Shown here piece after piece: positions 1-11,800 of a stretch of DNA of 64,000 nucleotides; position 1 is the first letter of the stretch; every line of letters starts with the position of its first letter. Both the position numbers and the translations under genes were made by a program. Origin of the DNA: GWE2-40-63 sp050179685 (lineage in GTDB: Bacteria; Bacteroidota; Bacteroidia; Bacteroidales; SZUA-534); assembly GCA_050179685.1 (NCBI GenBank), contig JBFXEW010000005.1, positions 157,390-221,389 of the forward strand. The letters run 5' to 3'. The notes beneath the pieces were generated by a model. That model worked only from the letters and a program-made list of their open reading frames with translations. It was not told where the DNA came from and ran no database searches.

Positions 1-109
1 AGAAAAAAGGAGCTTCAATTTATGAAAATTTAAATCTCAAACTCCTCTTTAAAAGTTTCCGGATTCTAAAAGTCTATAGTCCAGACTCTAGAATCTAATT
101 TCTCTAATT

Positions 110-1303
110 CTATACTTCCAAATCGCCATTCACTTCTTCGCTCCAGGGCAAACCATATTTGCCAATCAGTCCCATAAAGGGATCGGGATCGAATTCTTCG
201 ACATTGAAAACCCCCGGTTTTTTCCATTTTCCGGTAAGCAGCATCATGGCTCCCAACATGGCCGGAACTCCGGTAGTGTAGGAAACTCCCTGTGCACCGG
301 TTTCGTTGTAGGCATCCTGGTGTTTGCAATTATTCCAGATGTAGTAGGTTTTTTCTTTACCCTCTTTAATACCGCGAATACGACAACCAATCGAAGTTTC
401 GCCGGTATAATTTTCACCCAAATCACCCGGATTTGGCAAAGTTTCTTTTAAGAATTGTAAGGGTACAATTTCTACACCTTTATACATAATGGGCTCAATA
501 CTGGCCATTCCAATATTCTGAATTACACGCAAATGGGTAAGGTATTCGTCACCAAAAGTCATCCAGAAACGGGCACGTTTTAAGCTGGGAAAATTTTTAA
601 CCAGCGATTCCAGTTCTTCGTGGTAAATAACATACGAATTGCGGGCACCAATATTTGGATAGTTCAACGCCTTTTTGATGGCGTGGGGTTCGGTTTCGAC
701 CCATTTTCCGTTTTCCCAGAATTTTCCTTTTTGGGTTACCTCACGGATATTAATTTCGGGATTAAAGTTGGTTGCAAAAGCTTTACCATGATCGCCTGCA
801 TTGCAATCGACAATATCGAGGTAATGCATTTCATCGAAATGATGTTTGGCCGCAAAAGCGGTATAGATGCTGGTTACTCCGGGATCGAATCCACAACCTA
901 AAATGGCGGTCAAACCTTTCTCCTTAAACCTTTCGTGATAAGCCCATTGCCAACTGTACTCAAAATGAGCTTCGTCTTTCGGTTCGTAATTTGCCGTGTC
1001 GAGGTAATGTACTCCGGCTTCAAGACAGGCTTCCATAATGGTTAAATCCTGATAAGGCAAAGCCACATTTATTACCATCGCGGGTTTAAACGAAGAAATT
1101 AATGCTACCAGTTCCGGTACATTATCGGCATCGACCTGTGCGGTTTTTACCCGATTACCACCCACACGACTGGCAATGGCATCGCATTTTGATTTGGTAC
1201 GACTGGCCAGCATAATATCGCTGAACACTTCAGGTAATGAGGCACATTTTTGGGTTACTACGCTCCCCACACCTCCTGCTCCAATAATTAATACTTTCGA
1301 CAT
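110..1303 (-). CDS. carboxynorspermidine dehydrogenase (saccharopine dehydrogenase family)
   Basis: A 397-residue cytosolic NAD(P)-dependent enzyme. The N-terminus is a Rossmann fold with GAGGVG at residues 8-13, followed by the saccharopine-dehydrogenase-like catalytic half. Length and motifs such as GCGFDPGVTSIY and TGVPAMLGAMMLLTGKW fit the carboxynorspermidine/carboxyspermidine dehydrogenase branch rather than lysine-forming saccharopine dehydrogenase. The known reaction condenses aspartate semialdehyde with a diamine to carboxy(nor)spermidine, which a decarboxylase (not in this window) converts to the triamine. It is divergent from an agmatinase-family gene at 1495, so the two probably form a polyamine locus. 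A promoter-like CAAAAATA (minus-strand TATTTTTG) lies at 1379-1386. The exact diamine substrate cannot be read from sequence. Confidence 0.85.
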   Translation of the reverse strand: MSKVLIIGAGGVGSVVTQKCASLPEVFSDIMLASRTKSKCDAIASRVGGNRVKTAQVDADNVPELVALISSFKPAMVINVALPYQDLTIMEACLEAGVHYLDTANYEPKDEAHFEYSWQWAYHERFKEKGLTAILGCGFDPGVTSIYTAFAAKHHFDEMHYLDIVDCNAGDHGKAFATNFNPEINIREVTQKGKFWENGKWVETEPHAIKKALNYPNIGARNSYVIYHEELESLVKNFPSLKRARFWMTFGDEYLTHLRVIQNIGMASIEPIMYKGVEIVPLQFLKETLPNPGDLGENYTGETSIGCRIRGIKEGKEKTYYIWNNCKHQDAYNETGAQGVSYTTGVPAMLGAMMLLTGKWKKPGVFNVEEFDPDPFMGLIGKYGLPWSEEVNGDLEV

Positions 1304-1378
1304 TCCAATTTTTTTTTAATCAAGTTAAGTCCCCGCCTATCATGGGATTTAAATTGTTTAGAAAAACAGATAAGCGCT

Positions 1379-1410
1379 CAAAAATAAGGAAATCGAAAAC
1401 AGAAAGCCAA
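1379..1410 (-). promoter_or_regulatory. putative Bacteroidota promoter of the carboxynorspermidine dehydrogenase gene
   Basis: On the minus strand, TATTTTTG (1386-1379) fits the -7 consensus TAnnTTTG. A TTG lies 21 bases upstream (1410-1408). The implied leader is about 70 nt. Confidence 0.45.
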
Positions 1411-1494
1411 TTTTACACTCCAAATATTATTTTTCTGCTTTAAAAACATAAACTTTAAAAAGATAGCTTTAATTTCGCATCGAATTTAAAAATT

Positions 1495-2532
1495 ATGAGC
1501 ACGATGTCTTTCGACCCAAATGGAATAGGATTGGATAATGGCCATTTTATTGGTCTGCCTTTTACTGAAGATGAAGCAAAAATTGTAATGGTATCTGTTC
1601 CCTGGGATGTTACTGTTTCGTATGCCGATGGAACCTCAACCGGACCGGAAAACATTTTGCAGGCCTCACTGCAACTCGATCTTTTTGATCCGGAAGTAGA
1701 AAATGCCTGGAAGCTGGGGATTTTTTTACGTCCAGCTGATGAAAAGCAAAAAGCGCTTAACGCTGCTCTGCGTTCTGAAGCAAAAAAATACATCGCATTT
1801 TTAGAACAGGGCGGACAAATTGCTGAAAACAAAGCTATGGCCAAACATCTGGCAGATATAAACCGGCATCACGAACAATTGAACCAGGAACTGTATCAAG
1901 CAACAAAAGCTTTGATTGAAAAAGGAAAGATACCCGCAGTTGTAGGTGGTGAGCATAGTGTTCCACTTGGATTACTGCAAGCTCTTAGCGAAAAAAACAA
2001 CGAATTTGGCGTTTTACATATCGATGCCCACATGGATTTACGCGATAGTTTCGAGGGATTTACCTATTCGCATGCATCTATTTTTAATAATGCCATAAAA
2101 CTTGGATATGTAACTAATATAGTGCAGGTTGGCATTCGCGATTTTTGTGAACAGGAAGTTGAATTTGCCAACGAACATAAAGTACAGGTTTTTTACGATT
2201 ACCAGATTCAGCAAAACAAATACAAAAACCTGAACTGGCATGAGCAATGCGAGCAAATTCTTGAAAAGCTTCCACAAAAAGTTTACATCAGTTTCGACAT
2301 CGACGGACTCGATCCGCAACTTTGTCCCAACACAGGAACACCGGTTGCCGGGGGTTTGGATTTTAATGAAGCACTTTATCTGATAAAACGATTGGTTGAA
2401 AGTGGCCGCCGGATTATTGGTTTTGATTTATGCGAAGTAGGCGGACTGGGTAATGAGTGGGACGGAAATGTTGGTGCCCGGGTTTTGTATAAACTCTGCA
2501 ACTGGACCGGAAAATCGAACGGAATGATTTAA
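1495..2532 (+). CDS. agmatinase/arginase (ureohydrolase) family protein
   Basis: A 345-residue binuclear manganese ureohydrolase. Metal-binding motifs are intact: GGEHS at residues 151-155, DAHMD at 177-181 and SFDIDGLDP at 266-274. The family hydrolyses agmatine, arginine or related guanidino compounds to a diamine or ornithine plus urea. The divergent neighbour makes carboxynorspermidine, so agmatinase (putrescine supply) is the best inference, but family members with other guanidino substrates exist. An insertion of about 60 residues (roughly 70-130) precedes the first metal motif and is longer than in classic SpeB. A second ATG lies three codons in, so the start is uncertain by 9 bases. 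The stop overlaps the convergent stop of the 2529-5747 gene by four bases, so no terminator separates them. Confidence 0.82.
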   Translation: MSTMSFDPNGIGLDNGHFIGLPFTEDEAKIVMVSVPWDVTVSYADGTSTGPENILQASLQLDLFDPEVENAWKLGIFLRPADEKQKALNAALRSEAKKYIAFLEQGGQIAENKAMAKHLADINRHHEQLNQELYQATKALIEKGKIPAVVGGEHSVPLGLLQALSEKNNEFGVLHIDAHMDLRDSFEGFTYSHASIFNNAIKLGYVTNIVQVGIRDFCEQEVEFANEHKVQVFYDYQIQQNKYKNLNWHEQCEQILEKLPQKVYISFDIDGLDPQLCPNTGTPVAGGLDFNEALYLIKRLVESGRRIIGFDLCEVGGLGNEWDGNVGARVLYKLCNWTGKSNGMI

Positions 2533-5500
2533 ACCCGAATCCCAACTATTATTATATCGTCGACCTGTTCAAAATTGCCACGCCATTCGTCGATGGTCTG
2601 GTCAAGAAACATTTCCTGTTCAAGCATCGATTGTTTTTGAATACTGAGCAGCAATTCCTTGAATTGTTTCGATTTAAACTTTCGTCCATCGCCTCCACCA
2701 AACTGGTCGACATAGCCGTCGGAAAATATATAAATGGTATCGCCTTTTTGAACTTCAATATCGTGATTGGTAAATGAATCCAATTCTTTGATATAAATTC
2801 CAATGGGATTTCTATCGGCTTTAAACTCAATTAATTCGCCATTTCGGATTAAATACAGCGGATTATACGCACCGGCATATTGAATTTTATTAACAGACAG
2901 ATCGAGAACCACCAGAGCTAAATCCATTCCATCTTTGGCTTCGCCCTCTTTACCGGTTTGTTTCATGGTAGTTTTTACATGATAGCGCAGCTGATTTAAT
3001 ATTTCGTTGGCTTTAATATGTTCCATTTTATTAACAATCTCGTTTAAAAACGAAACGCCCAACATGCTTACAAAAGCCCCGGGAACGCCATGTCCGGTAC
3101 AATCGGCTGCAACAATTACCACTTTCCCGTTTTTCTGGGTCATCCACCAAAAATCGCCACTCACAATATCGCGCGGACGCCATAATACAAAATGCTCAGG
3201 TAATAATTCGCTGGCACGTTCATACGATGGAACCACTGCTTTTTGGATACGCTCGGCATATTTTATACTTGCAGTAATTTCTTCGTTTTGTTTTTCAATT
3301 TCGTCTTTTTGCTCACGAATTTCGGCTGTTTTCTCTTTAATAACTGCCCGTAAGTATCGGGTGTAGGAAATTACAATAAAATAAACCAGGGATAAACCAA
3401 GCAAACCGAACAACAAAAATGCCCAGACAGTCCGATACCATGGAGGTAAAACAGAAAAAACATAGGTAGCTTCAGAACTTTGATGATTGTAAACATTTTT
3501 TGCCTTTACCCTAAAAACATATTCCTTTTCAGGCAGGTTGGTGTATTCTTTTTTAGTTTCTGTAGTCCATTCGCTCCATTTTTTGTCGTACCCGTCGAGT
3601 TTAAAGCTGTATTTTGTAGCTTGTTCAACATCAATATTCATGGCTGAATAATAGAATACTAATGAATTGTATTGATAATCGAGAACGGGTTGCAAAGCCG
3701 GGGCCTGTTTCATACTTACCCAACGGTGTTCATCGTAAAATGCACCATCAAAAATTGTGGAATCCTCGCCTAACATAACCTTTCGGATCTGGCAATAAAA
3801 ATCGCTCCGATAGTTTTTTTCAATAGTTGCATCGAAGCGATAAAGTCCTTCGCTGCCTCCCAACCAGGTTATTCCGCCTTCATCGTGATAAAGCGCGTTG
3901 ATTTGACCTTTTATCGTTCCTAAAAAAGGAGTCGGATTCCAAATCATCGATGTATCGCCCCAGCGTTCAAAAAATCCCAGTTCTTCGCGCTCTTCATCCT
4001 CAATATAAGTTACCAGCCAAAGTTTATTTTCCGTATCGACCGACATGCGATGAATATAGCGCAAACCGGAACCCATAAGTTGATTGATTTGTTGGTGAGG
4101 AACAAACGTATTTGTAGTTTCATCATGCACCATAACACCTTTGCCTGTACCTATTAACAATTCATTGTTAAAGTTGATAAACAAAAAGGGTCCTTCGGTA
4201 AGTCCGGTCTCTGAATCGTAAAAAGTAATTTCGTCGGAATCTGCTCTTGAAATATTATAAACTCCGGCATTATCGGCCGAAAGCCATAAATCGCCCGTCT
4301 TGTCTTCAACAATATCGGTAATGCGGCTGCTGATAGAAGGAAAAACCCTCTGGTGGTTCCAGTTTACACCATCAAATTCCAGTTTAACCAAACCTTCTTC
4401 AACACCAATATAAATTTGTCTGTCGTTCAATTTACTTTGATACAATGCCCAGGGCACACCACTGTAAACCGATTTTGGAATACCATTTACTTTATCGGTA
4501 ATAAAAATGTCCTGATTTTTTTCAATAAAAAGCATTTCGTTACGCGCCACTTTATAGTTTGTTGTTATCCAGGTGTCGGAGCGGTTCAGGTTTTCCATGG
4601 CTGTAAAATAGGGCAAAGCTCCATCTTTCGATGGATTCAGCGCATAAACACCCAACGATGTGGCCACATGAATTTTTCCGGCAAAACGGGTTATCGATTC
4701 TACATAGCCCTCGAGTTTGTGGCTTTCGTTAAAAAAAGTAATCGGACTGCTGACCTGAATCTGCCCAATTCCTTTGTGCAAACCCAACCAAAGGTTCTTT
4801 TGTTGGTCAAGTGCCTGAAATTTAATATTTTCGTCAATTAACCCCGTTTGTTTATTAATCCAATACTGAAGCATTCCACTGCTATTAACAACTCCGGCAC
4901 CGTTAAAAGTTCCAATGGAAAAAAGTGAGTCGGAAAGTTTTGCGCCACTGTAAATCTGATTCGTTTTAAGAAACGAATCGATGCTAGTTTTAAGCGCACG
5001 TAATTTTAGTTTATTTTCACTTTCTGAAAACTCAATAAGGAATACCCCTGTTTCGTGAATAGCTGCTAAAATGGTACTATCGCGATAAGGCAGCATTACA
5101 TAAAGTTGCTTGCCAATAAGTTCTTCGCTACCTGAAATCAATTGTAACGAATCGCCAACACAGCAATAAAGCCCGTTCTCAGCATCGGAAACAAATACCT
5201 TATTATAAACAAGAAATGAATTGTTAAAATATCCATTGGCCGGAAGAATTTGAATTGAATCGTTGGAATAAATAAATAGTTTCTCCTCCGTTTGAAAACA
5301 TACCTGTTCATCGATGCAAAAGGTTTTCCAGACTACACCAAAATTTCTTTCGGCTTCTGAAATTTTTGACAAGAGGGAAACAAATTCAAGTTTGCCTGTA
5401 GAACTGGGTTGCAAATAACCCAATTCATCGGTAGCGCCCACATAAATCCGACTGTTTTTATCGATTGCCAAAGAGCGCACATCAGAATTTGAATGGGTTA

Positions 5501-5747
5501 AAATTTTACGCCAGGTTGTTCCATCGAACTCAAGTATGCCCTCGTTATTTGCAACGTAAATATTCCCTCGAAAATCCTGTACAATAGCCCAATTCTGTGG
5601 AAGGGCTTTATAATCCTCAGGTGAAAAATTCTTTACAGGAAAAAAACCCAACTCATGAATTGGATCAATTTTGCTCTGTCCACAAACTAGAAATGGGACC
5701 ATAAATAATACAAGAGCTAAAATATGTAACCGAAACAAGCGGGTCAT
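2529..5747 (-). CDS. sensor protein: two-component-type beta-propeller, Y_Y_Y domain, membrane segment and SpoIIE/PP2C phosphatase
   Basis: About 1072 residues. It has a signal peptide (MTRLFRLHILALVLFMVPF, cleavage near CGQS) and a long periplasmic region of propeller repeats of the kind that senses ligands in Bacteroidota hybrid kinases. A Y_Y_Y-like domain follows (YKLDGYDKKWSEW type motif), then one transmembrane helix (VWAFLLFGLLGLSLVYFIV), a short coiled coil rich in E/K/Q, and a C-terminal SpoIIE-type serine phosphatase. The phosphatase motifs GDFWW, DCTGHGVPGAF and IFSDGYVDQFGG supply the metal-binding aspartates. The role is therefore a transmembrane sensor with phosphatase output, probably acting on an anti-sigma-antagonist-like partner not seen here. 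I chose ATG 5747. The longer frame starts at TTG 5774, which lies inside the -7 promoter box. Confidence 0.85.
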   Translation of the reverse strand: MTRLFRLHILALVLFMVPFLVCGQSKIDPIHELGFFPVKNFSPEDYKALPQNWAIVQDFRGNIYVANNEGILEFDGTTWRKILTHSNSDVRSLAIDKNSRIYVGATDELGYLQPSSTGKLEFVSLLSKISEAERNFGVVWKTFCIDEQVCFQTEEKLFIYSNDSIQILPANGYFNNSFLVYNKVFVSDAENGLYCCVGDSLQLISGSEELIGKQLYVMLPYRDSTILAAIHETGVFLIEFSESENKLKLRALKTSIDSFLKTNQIYSGAKLSDSLFSIGTFNGAGVVNSSGMLQYWINKQTGLIDENIKFQALDQQKNLWLGLHKGIGQIQVSSPITFFNESHKLEGYVESITRFAGKIHVATSLGVYALNPSKDGALPYFTAMENLNRSDTWITTNYKVARNEMLFIEKNQDIFITDKVNGIPKSVYSGVPWALYQSKLNDRQIYIGVEEGLVKLEFDGVNWNHQRVFPSISSRITDIVEDKTGDLWLSADNAGVYNISRADSDEITFYDSETGLTEGPFLFINFNNELLIGTGKGVMVHDETTNTFVPHQQINQLMGSGLRYIHRMSVDTENKLWLVTYIEDEEREELGFFERWGDTSMIWNPTPFLGTIKGQINALYHDEGGITWLGGSEGLYRFDATIEKNYRSDFYCQIRKVMLGEDSTIFDGAFYDEHRWVSMKQAPALQPVLDYQYNSLVFYYSAMNIDVEQATKYSFKLDGYDKKWSEWTTETKKEYTNLPEKEYVFRVKAKNVYNHQSSEATYVFSVLPPWYRTVWAFLLFGLLGLSLVYFIVISYTRYLRAVIKEKTAEIREQKDEIEKQNEEITASIKYAERIQKAVVPSYERASELLPEHFVLWRPRDIVSGDFWWMTQKNGKVVIVAADCTGHGVPGAFVSMLGVSFLNEIVNKMEHIKANEILNQLRYHVKTTMKQTGKEGEAKDGMDLALVVLDLSVNKIQYAGAYNPLYLIRNGELIEFKADRNPIGIYIKELDSFTNHDIEVQKGDTIYIFSDGYVDQFGGGDGRKFKSKQFKELLLSIQKQSMLEQEMFLDQTIDEWRGNFEQVDDIIIVGIRV

Positions 5748-5771
5748 TCGATCAAATTTTTCATGTTCAAA

Positions 5772-5779
5772 CAAATGTA
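5772..5779 (-). promoter_or_regulatory. -7 promoter element of the propeller/SpoIIE gene
   Basis: Minus-strand TACATTTG matches TAnnTTTG exactly. It abuts the T-tract of the terminator at 5779-5812 and places the transcript start near 5766, about 19 nt before ATG 5747. Confidence 0.6.
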
Positions 5780-5812
5780 AAAAAAAACCCTGTAAGAAAT
5801 TACTTACAGGGT
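5779..5812 (-). terminator. intrinsic terminator of the 2572-residue T9SS protein gene
   Basis: Perfect 9-bp stem CCCTGTAAG/CTTACAGGG (5788-5796 with 5803-5811), followed on the minus strand by nine T residues. Confidence 0.85.
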
Positions 5813-5834
5813 CATAATATCAACCCGGGGTTGA

Positions 5835-8800
5835 TTAATTCACTATAATTCGCTTATAATAAACTTCTTGATCAATACTGATTTGTACAATATAGAATCC
5901 TTTTTCTGCTGATTCCAAATGAATTTGATGCGAAACTTCGCCCAATTGGTTTTCAAACACTTCGCTAACCAGCAACATCGATGTGGCATCGTAAACCCTG
6001 TATCGAATGGTTCTCGCTTGGTCCAGTTTAAGCGATAAGTTGAACGAGCCATGATTCGGGTTCGGATAAAGCTTAATCATATTTGTCATTTTGTCGACAA
6101 TTCCCACCGGAGTTAATTCAACATCAATGGTTCTAAAGGTCGAATTCACAGTAAACGATCCAAAGAAATCCTCGAATCCGGTTTTGGTAACACTGTAATC
6201 AAGAACGGCATCCATGGTTAAATTATTAAACGTGGTTTCTCCGTCAGCATTGGTTTGTTGCATTACATCGGCAATGGTAACTTCAGCACCTTCAACAGCA
6301 ACACCTGATGAAGTAACTTTAAACAAGGCTGCAATACCTGTTCCACCTGTATTGGTTATTGAACCAACGTTTGAACGCGATGTATTCCGGTTAACCGCTT
6401 TGGTTGCTGTGCAGCCATAAGGATGCACAATTTCAATCATGTATTGTAAATTCTCGAGCGGTGCGTCAAAATCGGTGTACGAAGTTAAATTGCTTGCAAT
6501 ACTGTCGTGTTTTACCCATCCACTTTCCGGAGTATAGCGGTAAATGTAATACGTATTGATTTTAAATCCTTCGTAGTGATCCCAAATCAGGTTAATATTT
6601 CCGTTGGTTCCCAGATTTATGGTTAAGTGCATGGTTTTGTGCAATTCACTTAACTCTGATTCTACGCTACAAGTATTTACTGCTGATATTTTGTAGCGGT
6701 ACGAGCGCTGTTTGGCGTTTGAATTCACATCAACAAATAAACTTTCTTCTGTGTATTGTCGCTCACCAATTTTCTGATAAACTCCACTTTGGGTGCTTTC
6801 GCGATAAATATTATAATAATCGATATCGGTGGCAAAAGGTTTTTCCCAAATAATCTCGTTATTGTTGGTGGTTGTATCAACGGTAACAATACAAATAGAA
6901 GGTGTTTCGGGTTTTTCGGCTACAATTTCGGCCACAGTTGCTCCGGAACATCCCACAGAATCAGTTACCGTAACGGAATAAGCACCCGGATTTACACCAA
7001 CTAAATCTTCACTTGTTGAGCCGGTATTCCATAAGTAATCCAACTGAGTTCCTGAACCTCCATATGCAGTGATGTAAATAGCCCCATCGGAATTTCCGCA
7101 AGTTCCTTCAATTACCGAATCGACATAAACAACCGGAGCGCCTGACTCACTAATGGCAAACGATTTATTTGCCTGACAGGTATTGGCATCGATAACCGTA
7201 ACTCCGTAAACACCAAGACCCAAACTACTAATTTCGCTAGCCGTTGAACCGGTACTCCAGGAATAACTGTAGGGAGCCATACCACCACTTACGTTAGTAG
7301 TGGCACTACCATTGGCCTGACCACAATTGGCATCAAACTCGCCTAATCCAATTAAAATAGGATCGGGTTGATTTACCTGAATACTTTTTACAGAACTACA
7401 ACCATCTCCATCGGTCACATTTATTTCGTAGGGGCCGGCTTCCAGATTATTAATATCTTCGGATGTTGCGCCATTACTCCATGTAATGTTGTATGGAGTT
7501 ACTCCGCCAGCTAAACTTACCGCAATGGACCCATTATTTCCGCCATAGCACGAAACATCATTAACTGCATCAACTGTAATAACTGAACCACCCAAATCGT
7601 TTACTGTAGCAATTCCGGTTTTTGTACATCCATCCTGATCGGTAACCGTAACTACATAAATTCCCGAAACCAGACTATCGATAGTGGTTTTTGTATCTCC
7701 GGTAGTCCACATGTAAGTGAACGGTTCATTTCCACCTTCAGCAAATACGGTTGCCGAACCATTGTTATCGCCGCAATCGGCATCGTTCGCAATCATGGTT
7801 AATTCAATGGGTGTTGGTGCTGTTACTTCATAACTTTGGATTGAAGTACAGCCTAAGATATCGCTTACCGTAACGGTATAATTACCAGCCAGTAGTTTAC
7901 TCACATCTTCAGTGGTCGATTCGTTTGACCAACGGAAAAAGAAAGGAGCGTTTTCGCTACTCACTGTAAGGTTAATAGAACCATAATTATTGCCCTGGCA
8001 ATCGATATTTACTACAACTGCCGATAAATCGGGAGTTGGATTAATGGTAATGCTAACCTGGGTTGGTTCACTTTCGTCGGCACCTACTGTTTGGGTAACA
8101 TAATATATATATTCTCCGGGAGCAGTAACATTGGGTGAATAAGTTCCCGAAGTCCAAATCAGATTTTCCAGCGCCTCGTCGGAATACCATTTTATGTTAA
8201 TTCCCGATGCTGTTAAATCCGGAGTTTCTTCACCTTCGCAAATAACTTTGCTCTCGGCAACTGGCGGACGGGCATACATTTCGTCGGCACCAATATCGGG
8301 TTTTACAGCATCGCGCAGTTCTTTATCAATATCCATGGTAATCTCAGGTAATACCACTGCTTTTTCCATTAAATCGAAACTGATTAAATGCAAATCGCTT
8401 TCCGTTAAAAATACCGGTTCTACTTCAAACGAATTGGCATCCATACTGCTTAGAGCTTTTAACTCAGTTAAATTAGTTGCAGTTGCACCATAATAAGCAT
8501 AGCGGGTTCCAGCGGCATTAATATTATTGTAATCCGATTCTAAAATACTTCCAGAGCCATAGGAATAATAAGCATATCCGTTACTTGTAGTATTAAAAAT
8601 ATTGTTCTTTAATTTAATATTGTTTCCTGAATACACATAAAATGCAGAACCACTGTTATCGCCCGTATGATTTACTGAATTGTGGTAAACATTATGATAA
8701 TCGGAATAATCAAGATATATCCCATAAGTTCCATTACACTGTACAAAATTATTGGCAATTACACCCGGTGTAACACCGGAACCATCGGTTGAATTTAATT

Positions 8801-11800
8801 CGATACCTTTTATATTAGTTGCACTTGTGGCAATCTGGTTACCTATAATTTTAACCGCATTGGTACAATAATACAAATTGATAGCTTTGCTTTGTCCCTG
8901 TTTAAGAATGTTATACTGAACAACCGGGTTATTAATTCGATACAAATAAATCTGACTGTATTGGTTTAAAAACTCATTTTCTTCAATTATTATTTGTTCA
9001 TTCTGATAGTTCGAATATCCATTCAGGTTAATTCCATAACTATTGTAATTGAACAGGTTATTCTTAATTAGCAAATAATCAACTATATTATCGCTGGGCA
9101 AGTAAACACTTGATAATTCGTTATTCGATGAATTGGTATTCAATCCATTAAACCTATTATTCAATAAATTAATGTGTTGAACATTTCCATCCATAACTAA
9201 AAGTGAACCATAGCCAACACCCCCTGAATATAAGGTAAGGTTTTTAATGGTAAGGTATTTTGTACCGTTCAGATAGAAAATGTAATTATTACCTGTGGTC
9301 TGCACAAAACCCAAAGACACCTTCGATGAATCCATAGCTTCCGATTGTATAACTACGGTATCGCTTGCCGATGTTCCCGGAATTCCTTTAAAAAACAGAT
9401 TAACACCGGTATAGCTACCATTTTTTATTGCAAAAGTTACCGGTCCGGCAATACCCAGTTCAAACAAGGCCCGGTACATGGAATCAATGGTTGGCATATC
9501 ACCTCCGGTTCCAACCGTATAGGTTCCCGATGCCAGGGCCGATGCAGGAGAAAGTATTTCATAAGCTCCAATATCGGGATTGGTTACGTCACGCATAACT
9601 CCGTTTAAATCGGTACTTAGTCCTGAATAGGGTTGTGCTGAAGCATTTAAAAATGGTGATAAGGTATTTAGGTTTTTGACATCCTGGTAAGCCGGAAACA
9701 CAGCAAGCGAATTGGCAAATTGCCCACTGGCGGTTTGCAAATCGGAAAGATTCACATAGGAAATTCCCTGCCAGCGTGCGATATAATTTCCAGGAGTATA
9801 AAAATTATTATAATCACCAATAATGTTGGTTCCACTTGATATATCAATGGCATAGCCATAACCTGTTTCTTTGGTTCCCAACTCTCCCCGAATGGCAAAG
9901 CTATTATTGTAAATATTCAAATCGCCGCAATACTGAGCATAAAAAGCTTTATCGCCTGTATTGTTCCCGGTAATATTTATACTATTATAATAAACGTTTA
10001 ATTTTTCACAACTGTATGTATAAATGCCATAACTATTATAAGCTCCTGAAGTACTATTCTGAATTGCATTATTTGCAATAACACCCGGCTGGGTACTTGT
10101 ACCATCGACGTTATAAAGGTAAATCCCTCCTTCTGAGGTTTTAAAATTGGAATAAATCTTATTATTAATAACTTTTAAGGGACTGCTGGTACCACTTTCA
10201 CAAGCATTTAGTTTTATTCCGTATGAATTTTCAGCATTACAGGTAATTGTATTTCTGTCAATTACAGGAGCTACAGCATCGCTAATATATATACCCCGGT
10301 AATTTGAAACAATTTGATTGTCACGAATAATCAATTGTTCCAATTTTTTACTTCCGGAACCTTTGAAATCAGCAACCCACGAACCGCCATTAAAGGTATT
10401 ATTTTCAATCAACAACTGATTAAAATAAGGATCGTTTTCCCCAGCATAAATAATGATATCGTTGGTTGACATTGAAGCACTGGATCGACCATTAAAGGTA
10501 CAGCCTTTAATGGTAATGTTGTTTAAATTTCCATACATGCTGATGCAGCGGGAATACTCAGAGTTACCGGCTGTAAAGGTCAAATTCTCAAATGTAAAAC
10601 GGTCGGTACCTTCCAGTTTGGCAAGGTAGTTATCATCGGCAATGGTTGCTTCGTAAGTAATTATTACATCGCTGGCAACACCTGTTTTTGAACGGATTAT
10701 TACCGAATCGGTAGGGTGTACAATAAAAATTTCGGGAATCACAAAATGTTCGTTATAGGTTCCCGATAATACTTCGAAAACCACATTACCCGAAATACCA
10801 TTTTCGCTGATGGATGTAACCGCTTCGCTAATGGTTTCATAGTCTCCTCCAATTCCTATTTCAAAAGTACCTACCAAAGGACTTAGTGTTGAAATGTATT
10901 CATCGGCTCCTATACATGGTGGAGTTTGGCGAACATCACCATCAATATCATCAGTCACTGAAGCCAGGGTTTCACCAGCTCCTTCGAGCCAGTAAGAATT
11001 TATATGCAAATCGGTCGCCGATGTATAATTGGGATTTAAACTCAAACTGTTTGCGTCCTGCGATAATGCCGTTTGATAATCACCCAACAAACTGTAGCTT
11101 GTTCCTGTCCAATACACCAGATTATTACCGGTGGTATACAAATTATTATGGTCGGAACCTAAGTTGGTTGGAGCCGCATATACATAAATAGCATATCCGC
11201 TACCATTATTAGCCAAAATGTTGTTTTTAAGATTCAGGTTACTGTTTCCATCGAGGTACAATGCGGTGCTTCCTGAATTAGCTATAACATTAACAGAATT
11301 GTGACTAACATCAATATATTGATTGTAACGCAAATACAGACCACTTATCGAACTGTTGTAATTATGGCTTATAAAATTATTTTTTATGATTCCACCAACT
11401 GGCCCCACAGTCGATTCCACCCGAACCGATTGGTAATAACTGGAAGTTGAATTGATTTTATTCTTTTCGATAATCAATGGATTCTCGCAATTATAAATTG
11501 AAATTCCATTGTAAGTAAAATCATTTATTTGGTTTCCCGATAGGGAAATATCTTTACAAAACTCTAACAAGATACTCCGCTCCGAAACATTGAAAACATT
11601 AGCTGAAATGTTAACATTAGTTACCGGAACATCAACCGTAGCATCAATTCCTTTAATGGCTATGTGACGGCTTCCTCCGGTAAAAACGTTTTTTGTAACC
11701 AACAAATCATTGGCCTGATATCCTGAACTAAAAATTACCGCACGATCGCTGGTACCACTACTTGCACCTGCACCAATAAAGGTATTGTTCTCAAAATTAA

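Noticed and set aside
5747..5774. Upstream TTG start for the SpoIIE-sensor gene
   Set aside because: The codon lies in the -7 box; ATG 5747 directly precedes a signal peptide.
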